A stretch of DNA of 64,000 nucleotides from Candidatus Zixiibacteriota bacterium (GCA_036480375.1 JAZGGI010000026.1:62001-126000), one strand, 5' to 3'. Numbered from the stretch's first letter, positions 44,862 to 54,047 are shown. Numbers and translations are program-made. The notes: generated by a model from the letters alone, not told the origin.

Positions 44862-46679
44862 TTAATATTCAAATCTGATGACTTCGGTTCCAATTGAATC
44901 GGGAGGAGGTTCAACACTTTCCGGTTCTTCGACGAGGGGCTTCTCAATCAATGGCTTGACCTGGCCGTCTTCGTATTTGAAAAGAGGTAGTTCCAGATTC
45001 GAGCGGCTTTTCCCAAATGTGATTTTTCCCGAAACGCCGTTGTAACCGTTTAAGGATTTAAGAAATTCGGCAATATCGCCGGGTGATTTTCGGTCTTGCA
45101 GGTAAGCTTCACCCAGAATCATCAAAGCATCATAACCAACCGCCGCCAGGCGATCCGGCTCGCCGCTGTATTTGGCATCGAATTTGGAAGAAAACTCATC
45201 ATATCCGGGCGAGTCGCGCATCGCCATCGAACTGGAAAAAAACACGGCATTGCCCAGAGTCCGTTCTCCGAGTTTGAGCACTTTTTCAGTGTTCCATTCG
45301 TCGGTGCCCAGATACGATGTATTGAATCTGTAAAAATCGAGCTGGGGCAAAATCAAAAACAGCTGTTGTTCATTGGCTGGTATAAAAAGTCCATCAAGCT
45401 CCACCGCCATTTCTCCGGATCGCAGAGTATCTCCTTTAAGCGTAACGTAAAAAGTCGAATCATCAACCGGCCCCAGGATAGCTTCCTTGATATCCCGGAT
45501 ATACGGGCCAAAATCGGTTTCACTGGGTCGGAATCTCTCAAAGGCGAGAATGTTAGCGCCCAATCTTTGGGCTTCATCGGCGAACGCTTCAGCCATTGTC
45601 AACTCATCCAGAGACGCCGGAGATATTACGGCCAACGTCGTCATACCTCGATGCCGAACGGCGTATTGGGCCAATCCGCGGCCGATTGTTTTGATGTTTG
45701 CCGATAATTGAAAACATCCCGAAGATAATTCCGTAAAACCGGCCTGGGTCGCGGCCGGAACCAACAGCGGAATCCGTTTATTGTTCAAAACCGCAGCCGT
45801 GGTTGCCGCGACATTGGAAAGCAGTGGACCGACAATAATATCCGCGCCGCTTTCCCCGAGCGCAATTGCCTGGCGAGCAGCGGTAACGTTATCCGCCCGC
45901 GTATCATAAGCTAAAATTTCAACCGGAACACCCATGCTTCTCAGTTTTTCGGCCGCCAGTTTAGCGCCGTCGAGGAGAGCCTGCCCATAGCGGGCATAAG
46001 CGCCTGAGAGCGGCGTAAGCATTCCCGCGGTTATGCCGTCGGATGATCTATCACGAGGTTTTTCCGTTTCAAAGATATCATTGGGGCACCGTCCCAGAAG
46101 ACTATCAATCTGTTCCCGGCTCCAGCGTCCTTTCATCAAAAAAGCCATTCGCGATTTTACGGAGCACTCCAAATCCCCCGGGATTATGGCCAGGACCGAA
46201 TCGTGAGGGAAATAGCCGGCCTCAATTATTGCGTTTATTGACCGTTCGCTCAAGCGGCGAAGCTGATTTTCCGCCGCGGTTCGGTAGGCGGCGATATAGT
46301 TTCGGAAGGAATGCTCGATCCGGCCGGTCCTGTAATAGCAATTAGCCTTAAGATGATACGCATATGGAGACAGGTAAGAGTTGGGGAAAAGAGTATGAAA
46401 GCTGGCCAATATTTCGCCGGCCATTTTATAATCGCCCAGATGATAATAAGCCCTGGCCAGGCCATAATTATAAATATCCCGGTATTCTGAATTTTTGAAA
46501 CCGACCACCAATTCATTATAGGCATCGATGGCGCCGGGATAATCTCTTTGCCTCATCAGCCTCTGGGCGCGCGAAAACAAAGACTGGGCTCGGGCAAATT
46601 CGTCAGGCAAAACCTGAGCAAAAACAAGATCACCTGTCAAAAGCAACACCGATATAAATATGAGCAACAACCGCTTCAT
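44862..46679 (-). CDS. Periplasmic TPR plus type-1 periplasmic-binding-fold protein
   Basis: The ATG at 46679 gives a signal peptide (MKRLLLIFISVLLLTGDLVFAQ). Residues ~30-190 are TPR-like (ARAQSLFSRAQRLMRQRDYPGAIDAYNELV in part). Residues ~215-570 are a Peripla_BP_6/LivJ-type ligand domain (AGMLTPLSGAYARYGQALLDGAKLAAE, GADIIVGPLLSNVAATTA). The TPR-plus-binding-fold order is that of LpoA-like proteins that activate penicillin-binding proteins in gamma-proteobacteria; here it could equally sense a small ligand. A Pro/Glu-rich tail ends it. Confidence 0.78.
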   Translation of the reverse strand: MKRLLLIFISVLLLTGDLVFAQVLPDEFARAQSLFSRAQRLMRQRDYPGAIDAYNELVVGFKNSEYRDIYNYGLARAYYHLGDYKMAGEILASFHTLFPNSYLSPYAYHLKANCYYRTGRIEHSFRNYIAAYRTAAENQLRRLSERSINAIIEAGYFPHDSVLAIIPGDLECSVKSRMAFLMKGRWSREQIDSLLGRCPNDIFETEKPRDRSSDGITAGMLTPLSGAYARYGQALLDGAKLAAEKLRSMGVPVEILAYDTRADNVTAARQAIALGESGADIIVGPLLSNVAATTAAVLNNKRIPLLVPAATQAGFTELSSGCFQLSANIKTIGRGLAQYAVRHRGMTTLAVISPASLDELTMAEAFADEAQRLGANILAFERFRPSETDFGPYIRDIKEAILGPVDDSTFYVTLKGDTLRSGEMAVELDGLFIPANEQQLFLILPQLDFYRFNTSYLGTDEWNTEKVLKLGERTLGNAVFFSSSMAMRDSPGYDEFSSKFDAKYSGEPDRLAAVGYDALMILGEAYLQDRKSPGDIAEFLKSLNGYNGVSGKITFGKSRSNLELPLFKYEDGQVKPLIEKPLVEEPESVEPPPDSIGTEVIRFEY

Positions 46680-46844
46680 GAGCGTTAATTTAGAGCCTGG
46701 CTTCAATTCGGAAAAGTAAAAAAATGCCGGAATCGTTATCGCGTTTTATTAATATTGCGTAAAATGGCATTAAAATTCATAAATTTTAAGCGCAATCCAG
46801 CCGATTTTTGTATAATGAGACTGAATATAACCATGGAGAAGCTT

Positions 46845-47438
46845 ATGAAAATCAAGACGACCCTCGGCGTACTGTTTACCCTGACCGTTTTTGCGATTCT
46901 GCTCAGTGGTATTGCCCTTGCAGACAAAAAACAAACTAAACAAGATCCGGAACAAATTTCGGAATCTACGGAGATGTTAAATATGAATTGGCCCGAAGGC
47001 GGCCAATGGCACAGCGGCTTAAAAAAAACGTACGGGCTATCAATGATTGAGTTTTTCTATCCAAAGGATCAATCACAAAGTAATTGGACCGAAATGGGAA
47101 GCACCGAAATCAATCCAATCACCAAAGAAGTTCCCATCATTAGCACTGCCCGCTCAATATTTTTGGGCACCCAAAAAGCCAGCCCCGAAGCCACCTGGGA
47201 CATTCTGGAACGAGGAACCAGCGAAAACGGCAACAAATACGTCTTATTTGAAATTATTTGCCCGGAATTCCGGACCAAAGAAGATCCGCAAATTCAGTAT
47301 TGGAAGTTAATCGACGGAAAATTAAAATCCTATACCGTTCAGTATTCCTTCAAAGGAACTACAATCCCCGAAGATAAAAAGAAAGAAATTCTCGACGCCA
47401 TCAAAAAGTCAAAATTAATAACGGCGAAAAAAATATAA
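46845..47438 (+). CDS. Exported protein of unknown function
   Basis: The ATG at 46845 follows GGAG by six bases and gives a signal peptide ending GIALA (~26); a start at 46755 would add 30 residues before it. The 197 residues include NMNWPEGGQWHSGLKKTYG and KYVLFEIICPEF. No family is recognised. It is followed by an intrinsic terminator. Codon use looks like that of its neighbours. Confidence 0.65.
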   Translation: MKIKTTLGVLFTLTVFAILLSGIALADKKQTKQDPEQISESTEMLNMNWPEGGQWHSGLKKTYGLSMIEFFYPKDQSQSNWTEMGSTEINPITKEVPIISTARSIFLGTQKASPEATWDILERGTSENGNKYVLFEIICPEFRTKEDPQIQYWKLIDGKLKSYTVQYSFKGTTIPEDKKKEILDAIKKSKLITAKKI

Positions 47439-47497
47439 AAATGTTTTTTGTTGCGCCGGGCTTGCGTACAGCCCGACGAATCGTTAGAATTATATAA

Positions 47498-47528
47498 CTC
47501 ACTAATCAATTACGGTTGGTGAGTTTTT
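47498..47528 (+). terminator. Intrinsic terminator overlapping the start of the DUF116 gene
   Basis: A 10-bp stem (47498-47507 with 47514-47523, two G-U pairs) and a 6-base loop are followed by five T (47524-47528). It ends the transcript of 46845-47438. A separate hairpin cgggct/agcccg lies just upstream (47457-47475). Confidence 0.7.
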
Positions 47529-48379
47529 ATTTGGATAATTTTTTGGACATTAAACTTTACATTGAGTCGGCCTGCCGTGAACTCGCTGATTATGTGGCCG
47601 GGGTTGATGGTTTCGTGGCTTCACTGGGGCAACCGGGCAAATTTGAATCATCATCTCTACGCGCAAATAAACCGGAAGAGTATATTCGCAATGTCCTGGC
47701 CGTCAGCATCCTGACTTATCTCAACCGCGCGGAATTTCTGAAAACCGAAAAACGTATAATCGTCCTGCCTGATTGCTTGAAAAATTACAGCGACTGGGAT
47801 TGTAGCAAAGAAACCGATGGCAATATCAGTTCGTGCACCCAATGCCATCCCGAATGTATTGTTTATGAAATCGAAGATTGGCTGGCCTGCGGCAATACCA
47901 CAATAATTCTTGAACCGGAAGAGCTTGAAAAATATTTTGCCGTATTGAATAATGACAATAAAAATATCGGCGTGGTCGGTGTCGCCTGCCCCTTAACGTT
48001 GTTATCAGGTTTTCATTCGACATTGAAATATAAATTCCCAACCCAGGGAGTATTTCTCAATTATTCATCATGCGCTCATCACTGGGTCAAAGGCGGCATC
48101 AATACCGCTTTCAATATAAAGCGCCTGTCGTGGATCATGAACGAAAGCAACCCCGATATATCCGAAACCAATTTTATAGACGGCCCGACATATTCACTTA
48201 TAAAAGAGCCGTTATCCCCGGATGATTTTTATGGCCGCATAGATAAATTATGTGAGAGATTTATATCCGAATATCTACCGCTTTTCAAAAAAGAATTTCC
48301 CAATTTAGATATTTTTGATTTATCACTCGAGATAAGCCGCGCCATCGTTCCTAATCTCATCACGCGGAATGAATCGTAG
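47516..48379 (+). CDS. DUF116 family protein
   Basis: The 287 residues match DUF116: IIVLPDCLKN (Cys 87), a Cys-rich cluster (C96, C107, C110, C114 in SSCTQCHPEC), and VVGVACPL (C158). The cluster suggests metal or Fe-S binding. Members are found mainly in anaerobes and have no established reaction. Start choice is uncertain: TTG at 47516, GTG at 47519 and TTG at 47531 all lie in or next to a terminator hairpin, and no clear ribosome site is present. Confidence 0.75.
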   Translation: MVSFYLDNFLDIKLYIESACRELADYVAGVDGFVASLGQPGKFESSSLRANKPEEYIRNVLAVSILTYLNRAEFLKTEKRIIVLPDCLKNYSDWDCSKETDGNISSCTQCHPECIVYEIEDWLACGNTTIILEPEELEKYFAVLNNDNKNIGVVGVACPLTLLSGFHSTLKYKFPTQGVFLNYSSCAHHWVKGGINTAFNIKRLSWIMNESNPDISETNFIDGPTYSLIKEPLSPDDFYGRIDKLCERFISEYLPLFKKEFPNLDIFDLSLEISRAIVPNLITRNES

Positions 48380-48506
48380 TAAATAACCATTTACCCCAAA
48401 CAACATTGCTATTATTGAATAATCGTGCTATTATAAATCCCGCCGTTAATTCGTTTTTAAACCCAGCCAATGGGTGATTATAAAAAATAAAGGAGGAAAG
48501 CAAGGT

Positions 48507-49676
48507 ATGAAATCTGCACCAACAGTAATGGTAAGCTCTACCTTTTATGACCTCAAACAAGTACGGACTGATCTACATGAATTCATAGTTGATGAACTTG
48601 GATATATACCGCTTCTTTCGGAATTACCTTCATTTCCAGTAAATCCTAATGACGATACGATTGAAAATTGTCGAAATCGCGTCAAAGAAAATGCGGATAT
48701 TTTGATTTTGGTAATTGGGGGGCGGTATGGTTCTATAAATGATAAAACCGAGAAATCAATCACCAATCTTGAATACTTGGCTGCACTAAATAAGGGCATT
48801 CCAATATATGTATTTATTGAGAAAACCATATTGAATATACTTCCAATATGGAAAAAGAACCTATCCGGGGATTTTTCTAATGTTGTAGATACTGAAAAAC
48901 TGTTCGAATTTGTTGACAGTATCTATAATAAAGAGAGGGTTTGGGTATTTCCTTTCGAAACAGCGCAAGATATTATTAAAAGCTTAAGAATTCAATTTGC
49001 CTACCTATTTAATGATTCGCTAAAAGTCCGTAATCGTCTTGGCGGAACTGAACTCCCGGAATATTTCCATAAATTGACGTCAAAATCACTGCAACTTGCG
49101 CTTGAAAAACCGGATGCATGGGAGTATCGTTTGTTTTTTCAATCGTTTATAGATGAAGTAGAAAAAAGGGGCGATTTATTCAGAGAATATAGCGCAAATC
49201 TGAAAATAGAAACCTCAGAATTTGTGAAGAGCGAAGAAGCAGTCGATTGGATGCAAACCCGTCTTCACGAGTTAAAAGGGATATCATCGTCGGCTGAAGG
49301 TTTAATTAATGAACATGTCCAAAAAGCATTTGGAAAACCTGGTGAGCCTGGCAATGAGGAAGGTATTCTATGGGTTTCGTCTATGCTTGGGAAAATTCTA
49401 GAGAAAACAATCAAGTGGGCAATGCGAATTAATTGTGCCCATGTTGAATCCCCGTTCGATAGCTTGGTTCCCAAATTGGCCAAATTTGTTGAAGATATGA
49501 TACCAAGATTTATGATGTTTCCAAAAGAGAATCTCAATAAGCTAGAAACCGCATTGTCGGATGTCAGAAATGGAAATCCACAAGATATTGTGTTCAAATT
49601 GACTATGGATATTTCAAATGTTGATGAATTTAATAAGGCTGTGAAAAAGCTTGAAGCATATTTCAATTCAATATAG
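48507..49676 (+). CDS. DUF4062 domain protein (TIR-like fold), possible defence gene
   Basis: The ATG at 48507 follows AGGAGG by ten bases. The 389 residues begin with DUF4062: PTVMVSSTFYDLKQVRTDLHEFI (in part, ~5-27), ILILVIGGRYGSIND and SITNLEYLAALNKGIPIYVFI. This domain resembles TIR/nucleotide-hydrolase-like folds and often heads STAND or effector proteins (family knowledge). The C-terminal ~200 residues are helical and unrecognised, without an NTPase. The gene is A/T-rich, adjacent to a RAYT module, and faces no obvious partner. A defence role is inference. Confidence 0.75.
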   Translation: MKSAPTVMVSSTFYDLKQVRTDLHEFIVDELGYIPLLSELPSFPVNPNDDTIENCRNRVKENADILILVIGGRYGSINDKTEKSITNLEYLAALNKGIPIYVFIEKTILNILPIWKKNLSGDFSNVVDTEKLFEFVDSIYNKERVWVFPFETAQDIIKSLRIQFAYLFNDSLKVRNRLGGTELPEYFHKLTSKSLQLALEKPDAWEYRLFFQSFIDEVEKRGDLFREYSANLKIETSEFVKSEEAVDWMQTRLHELKGISSSAEGLINEHVQKAFGKPGEPGNEEGILWVSSMLGKILEKTIKWAMRINCAHVESPFDSLVPKLAKFVEDMIPRFMMFPKENLNKLETALSDVRNGNPQDIVFKLTMDISNVDEFNKAVKKLEAYFNSI

Positions 49677-49739
49677 TTAATTCGCAAGTTGTATCAGTCA
49701 ATAGGCAATGTTAGCTCGTGTATAGAAACTGAGCAGAAA

Positions 49740-49782
49740 GTAGGTCGGGTTCCGAATAAGCGCAGCGAATGAGAAACCCGAC
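49740..49782. repeat. 43-bp REP, left of RAYT 2
   Basis: It starts gtaggtcgggttccg and ends gagaaacccgac. It is the inverse-oriented partner of 50275-50317. The orphan at 22193-22235 is the same family. Confidence 0.85.
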
Positions 49783-49790
49783 AACTACAT

Positions 49791-50270
49791 ATGAAATCAT
49801 TGCGACGATTTAATATCCACAATACTTATTACTTCATCACATGCGTAACTTACAAACGACATAAAATCCTTCTCGATGATCCGAATTTATTCTGGCGATG
49901 CTGGAAATTTGATAAACCTACAGCCTGGGTCATATTGCCCGATCATTTTCATTCATTGATAAACATAAATAATGTTGACATCTCAAAAATAATGCATGAT
50001 TTCAAAATTACATATTCACGATATTTCAGGAATAAATATGGACCCGGAAGAGTATGGCAAAATCGGTTCTGGGATCATATTATCAGAGATCAAAACGATT
50101 TCAATCGCCATATAGATTATATCCATTTTAATCCTGTTAAACACGGATTGGTTATCGATCCATTTGTTTTTGAGCATTCTTCACTTGTCGGTTATTTCGC
50201 AAAAGGATATTATAATAGGGATTGGGGAGTAATTGATATTCCCGAATTTAATGATGATTTTGGAGAATAG
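49791..50270 (+). CDS. REP-associated tyrosine transposase (Y1/HUH), second family
   Basis: The 159 residues have the HUH motif LPDHFHSL, then GRVWQNRFWDHIIRDQND and the Tyr helix HIDYIHFNPVKHGLV. It is clearly homologous to the RAYT at 7389-7892 but much diverged, and uses a different flanking palindrome. It lies eight bases after the left REP and four bases before the right REP, forming a compact module (49740-50317). Motifs look intact, so it may be active on its REPs, including the orphan after hprK. Confidence 0.9.
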   Translation: MKSLRRFNIHNTYYFITCVTYKRHKILLDDPNLFWRCWKFDKPTAWVILPDHFHSLININNVDISKIMHDFKITYSRYFRNKYGPGRVWQNRFWDHIIRDQNDFNRHIDYIHFNPVKHGLVIDPFVFEHSSLVGYFAKGYYNRDWGVIDIPEFNDDFGE

Positions 50271-50274
50271 ATAT

Positions 50275-50317
50275 GTCGGGTTTCTCACTCATTTAGTTCG
50301 TTCGGAACCCGACCTAC
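50275..50317. repeat. 43-bp REP, right of RAYT 2
   Basis: It starts gtcgggtttctca and ends cggaacccgacctac, inverse to 49740-49782. Its outer end lies seven bases before a dockerin-type remnant. Confidence 0.85.
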
Positions 50318-50323
50318 CGGATC

Positions 50324-50422
50324 AACTGCGACGGCGCGTGCAATATAGGCGACGCTGTTTACATTGTAAATTATGTTTTCAACAGCGGCCCGCCGCCCCC
50401 CGAAGTCTGCTGCGAATTTTAA
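50324..50422 (+). pseudogene. Dockerin-type C-terminal remnant
   Basis: This frame reads NCDGACNIGDAVYIVNYVFN (residues 1-20 of the fragment), then SGPPPPEV and a stop at 50420-50422. It matches one calcium-binding dockerin repeat (D-x-N-x-D-G--N--DA) as seen at the C-termini of secreted proteins. No start or upstream body exists; the REP ends seven bases before. It is most likely the tail of a lost secreted protein. Confidence 0.7.
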
Positions 50423-50444
50423 TCCAACAACATTAAATAGCCCG

Positions 50445-50473
50445 TAGCGAAAACTCTCGAGTTGTCTCTACAT
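50445..50473. repeat. Second copy of the gacaactcgagagttgtc hairpin
   Basis: gtagcgaaaactctcgagttgtctctac is close to the inverse of 24580-24609. It shows that this palindrome is dispersed. Confidence 0.6.
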
Positions 50474-50544
50474 AATTAAGTCCGTGAGGTACACCCATTA
50501 ATTCATTGAACTTTCATTAAAACAGACTTATCTTAGGCCCGATC

Positions 50545-51417
50545 ATGGTAAAGAATATCTTTCAATTATTGCGTCCGCATCAATGGATCAAAAACGGCAT
50601 TGTCTTAACCGGGCTAATCTTTTCCGGAAGCGCCGACATCCCCGATAAAGCTATAACGGCTTTTATCGCCGCCGGATTATTCTGTCTCCTGTCATCGGCC
50701 GTATATATCATCAACGATATCGTCGACGCGGAGGCCGACCGCAATCACCCGCGTAAAGCCAAGCGCCCGATCGCATCGGGCCGAGTATCAAAATCAACCG
50801 CAGCGGTTTTGGCATTAATCCTTGCCGTGGGAACATTAGGCGGGGCTTATTTTCTAAATTGGGAATTTTTCTTAACCGCCGTCGGTTATTTTATCCTGCA
50901 AATCGCCTATACATTTCACCTGAAGCATATTGTTATAATCGATGTCATGTCAATCGCGGCCGGATTTGTCCTAAGAGCTTTTGCCGGAGCGGTTGTTATT
51001 GATGTCAATTTCTCCGGCTGGCTTTTGATTACTTCTTTTCTTCTCGCGCTCTTTCTGGGATTCGGCAAACGACGCCATGAAATCGTAATGCTGGAAGAAG
51101 GAAGCAAAAATCACCGGCGTATCCTTGAAAGTTATTCAAGCTATTTTCTCGACCAATTAATGGGTATCGTCACACCCGCCATTTTGGTCTGCTACCTGCT
51201 ATATGCTATTTCCTCGGATGTCCAGATGCGACTGGGAACCGAATATTTTTATCTAACCGCGCCGTTTGTTTTCTACGGCATTTTCAGATATATTTATCTG
51301 ATCTATCAGGAACAAAAGGGTGGCTCCCCTACCCGTATCCTGATTACCGATCGCCCGATATTGCTGACCGTTATCTTATGGTTGCTTTGCTCAATTTTGC
51401 TACTTTATTATTCGTGA
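50545..51417 (+). CDS. UbiA-family prenyltransferase, decaprenyl-phosphate phosphoribosyltransferase-like
   Basis: The 290 residues form about eight membrane helices with LLRPHQWIKNGIV at the start and the Asp-rich NDIVDAEADRNHPRKAKRPIASG, a signature of the UbiA branch that includes decaprenyl-phosphate 5-phosphoribosyltransferase (Rv3806c). That enzyme makes polyprenyl-phosphoribose for arabinose or ribose transfer; no oxidase or epimerase partner is seen nearby. It is probably monocistronic. Confidence 0.82.
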   Translation: MVKNIFQLLRPHQWIKNGIVLTGLIFSGSADIPDKAITAFIAAGLFCLLSSAVYIINDIVDAEADRNHPRKAKRPIASGRVSKSTAAVLALILAVGTLGGAYFLNWEFFLTAVGYFILQIAYTFHLKHIVIIDVMSIAAGFVLRAFAGAVVIDVNFSGWLLITSFLLALFLGFGKRRHEIVMLEEGSKNHRRILESYSSYFLDQLMGIVTPAILVCYLLYAISSDVQMRLGTEYFYLTAPFVFYGIFRYIYLIYQEQKGGSPTRILITDRPILLTVILWLLCSILLLYYS

Positions 51418-51533
51418 GCAAAGCCGATAATTTGACCTATAATTGGCCAAAGGCAGTGGCGGTGATTTATTGACTTTGCAGCCAATCCTGCCTATAATTA
51501 TAGAGAATTTTGAAGAAATAAGTTTGAGGAATT

Positions 51534-52013
51534 ATGGCTGATTCGAATGAAGTTTACGTGTCCGAAGAAGGACTGAAAAAAATGAAAGCGGACCTGCACC
51601 GCTTAAAACACGAAGAGCGTCCTAAAATTGTCGCCGAAATTAAGCGAGCCCGGGAAATGGGAGACTTGTCCGAGAATGCCGAATACCATGCCGCCAAGGA
51701 AGTCCAGACTCATATCGAACGGCAGATCGCTGATCTTGAATTCAAACTTTCGCGTGTTAAAGTAATCAAGCGGGATGAAGTTGCCAAAGGTAAGGCCTAT
51801 TTATTCGCTAAGGTGACCGTTGTTGACGTCGACGACGAAGACGATGAAGAAACCTACACTTTAGTTCCCCCCGATGAAATTGATGTCGCCAATAATCATA
51901 TCTCTATCGAATCGCCCATCGGCGTCGGGTTGCGTGGAAAAGAAGTCGGGGATATCGCCGAAATTCAGGTCCCGGCGGGAACGATCAAATTTAAGATTAC
52001 CAGGATAGAATAA
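51534..52013 (+). CDS. greA: Transcription elongation factor GreA
   Basis: The 159 residues show the GreA N-terminal coiled coil with the acidic tip (REMGDLSENAEYHAAKE) and a C-terminal FKBP-like domain (SIESPIGVGLRGKEVGDIAEIQVP, in part). GreA rescues backtracked RNA polymerase by stimulating RNA cleavage. GAGGA lies before the ATG. The acidic insert DDEDDEE (~100-106) is slightly long. Downstream, 52142-52150 and 52204-52212 (atcgcacag/ctgtgcgat) form a long-range inverted repeat ahead of the serpin. Confidence 0.96.
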   Translation: MADSNEVYVSEEGLKKMKADLHRLKHEERPKIVAEIKRAREMGDLSENAEYHAAKEVQTHIERQIADLEFKLSRVKVIKRDEVAKGKAYLFAKVTVVDVDDEDDEETYTLVPPDEIDVANNHISIESPIGVGLRGKEVGDIAEIQVPAGTIKFKITRIE

Positions 52014-52261
52014 CTGACTAAACGAATCCTTTGTACCACAGGGTACATAATTTCCATTTCGTACACTACTTACTTTTGCTCATCACCTATTACGCTATTT
52101 CAATCGTATGTTATTTAAGGGGTTGTCAAGCGTTTGAAGACATCGCACAGCAGGCACGTAATTTGATTGTTCTAATGTGGAGGATAAATATTATTTTCAA
52201 ATTCTGTGCGATTTGATTATATTTTATCAGATTCCTTATTCTGTCGCACGCGGGAGGGTTT

Positions 52262-53569
52262 ATGAAAAAACTATTTGTTTATTTAATCATCGTTTTGGCG
52301 GGGTTAATCTGCCTTCAATGTTCAAAAATTATCGAGCCGTTCAACACTAATGTTAGGCCCGGTTCAGACGATAATAACCCGGGCTTGGATCCGGAATATC
52401 CCGACCCGGGATCGGATCGCACCCCCGAGCAATTTACCGCGGCCGAAAAAAGCCTGGTCAACTCGACCAACTCATTCGGCCTCAAACTATTTAAAAATAT
52501 CAACAATACCACACCCAATGACAAAAACCTGTTTATCTCTCCCTTGTCCGTTTCTTATGCCCTGGGAATGGCATATAATGGGGCAGGCGGCGAAACCAAA
52601 GAAGCGATTGCCTCAACCCTTGAACTGCCCGAATTATCACCAATTGAGATTAATTTAAGCTACAAAAACCTGACTCAGATATTAGGCAATCTTGATGAAT
52701 ACGTAACATTTAAAATCGCCAATTCAATCTGGTACCGTAACGGTTTTCCCGTAAAGCAAAGTTTTCTCGATATAAATCAGGATTATTTCTCAGCTTCTGT
52801 CCGAGCCCTGGATTTCAATAATTCATCTTCGGCCGAAACCATAAACAATTGGGTTGATATAAACACTAACGGCAAAATTACCAATATTATCAATCCCCCG
52901 ATTGATCCGCTAACAATGATGTATTTAATTAATGCCATATATTTCAAGGGGGGCTGGTCGCTGCCTTTTGATTCTGATTATAATTTCGATATGGATTTTA
53001 CCCGTGAAGACGGCTCCAAAGTATTAAGGACGTTTATGCGAGCCGACACGACTTTTAGTTTCACCGAAAATGATCTGTTTCAGGCAATCGAATTGATGTA
53101 CGGCGACAGCTCTTTTTCCATTGCCATTTTGCTTCCTCGTCCGGAACATACCGTCAATGATATTCTGTCTCAATTGAATAACGAATCCTGGAGCTCATGG
53201 ATGTCGCAACTGGAAAATCAATCGGTTTACCTGAAGTTGCCGAAGTTTAAATTCAAGTATGATATCAGTCTTAAGAGTATTCTCGCTTCAATGGGAATGA
53301 ATATCGCTTTCCAACCGTTTGTCGCCGATTTTACCCCCATCGCGGATGTTAATGATTTGCATATCAGTGATGTTTTCCATAAGACATTTGTACAACTCGA
53401 CGAAGAAGGAACCGAGGCGGCAGCTGTTACCGTCGTGATTATTAGTACTACTTCGATTGATCCGACTCCATATATAACCATTAATCGCCCGTTCTTGTTC
53501 GCGATTCGAGAACGAGTATCCGGTACGATTATATTTATGGGTAAAGTCGCCGATCCGGTGTGGGAGTAA
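52262..53569 (+). CDS. Exported serpin (serine protease inhibitor)
   Basis: The 435 residues have a signal peptide (MKKLFVYLIIVLAGLICLQC; possibly lipidated at Cys 20, lipobox atypical), a Pro/Asp/Gly linker (~30-55) and a full serpin domain. Family motifs are ISPLSVSYALGMAYNGAGGETKEAI (in part), LINAIYFKGGW and the hinge EEGTEAAAVT, which is of the inhibitory type. The reactive loop continues VVIISTTSID, so the scissile bond is near TTSI, though the loop is about two residues longer than in alpha-1-antitrypsin. A secreted inhibitor guarding against environmental proteases is likely. Confidence 0.9.
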   Translation: MKKLFVYLIIVLAGLICLQCSKIIEPFNTNVRPGSDDNNPGLDPEYPDPGSDRTPEQFTAAEKSLVNSTNSFGLKLFKNINNTTPNDKNLFISPLSVSYALGMAYNGAGGETKEAIASTLELPELSPIEINLSYKNLTQILGNLDEYVTFKIANSIWYRNGFPVKQSFLDINQDYFSASVRALDFNNSSSAETINNWVDINTNGKITNIINPPIDPLTMMYLINAIYFKGGWSLPFDSDYNFDMDFTREDGSKVLRTFMRADTTFSFTENDLFQAIELMYGDSSFSIAILLPRPEHTVNDILSQLNNESWSSWMSQLENQSVYLKLPKFKFKYDISLKSILASMGMNIAFQPFVADFTPIADVNDLHISDVFHKTFVQLDEEGTEAAAVTVVIISTTSIDPTPYITINRPFLFAIRERVSGTIIFMGKVADPVWE

Positions 53570-53630
53570 TTATTATGAATAGATTATCGGGCGGCCCATT
53601 TTATTATATGCGGCCACCATTGTCTTTTCA

Positions 53631-53978
53631 CTAATAATTCCCGCGATTGGGGACAATGCATATCATAATAAAATCATCGTTGTTTGGATTTGAATATTGA
53701 TGCTCGGTGTTGGGCGGGACGTAAGCAAACGCCCCCCGGACCAAATCATGTTTAACGCGGTCAATTTCAAGCGTACCTTTCCCGGAAATAACATAATTAA
53801 CATGTTCCCAATCATGGCTGTGTTTGGGAGTGTGGCCGTCTTTTTTTAACGTAAATACGCGCAGCGTATTCTCGCTCCAGCCCTGTTCCGGCCCGACGGG
53901 AACCTGCCTGCAAACATTGGCGATCCCCTCTCCGGTAATTTCATCTTTGGTAATTTCATCTATATGCTTGATGTACAA
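53631..53978 (-). CDS. Small cupin-domain protein
   Basis: The TTG at 53978 follows GAGGAGG by six bases. The 115 residues hold a single cupin barrel: motif 1 HTPKHSHDWEHVNYVISG with His and Glu metal ligands, motif 2 GAFAYVPPNTEHQYSN. Such proteins are small metal-dependent isomerases, oxygenases or sugar-binding proteins. The substrate is not assignable. It may be read from the region behind dnaN, after the terminator. Confidence 0.85.
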   Translation of the reverse strand: MYIKHIDEITKDEITGEGIANVCRQVPVGPEQGWSENTLRVFTLKKDGHTPKHSHDWEHVNYVISGKGTLEIDRVKHDLVRGAFAYVPPNTEHQYSNPNNDDFIMICIVPNRGNY

Positions 53979-54047
53979 TTTATTCCTCCTCGTAAGCGGG
54001 TAATATTTCTATGATTTCAAACGACTCATAAATTATAATCGTTTGGA

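Noticed and set aside
52031-52216. 61-aa ORF before the serpin
   Set aside because: No ribosome site or family; it overlaps a long-range inverted repeat.
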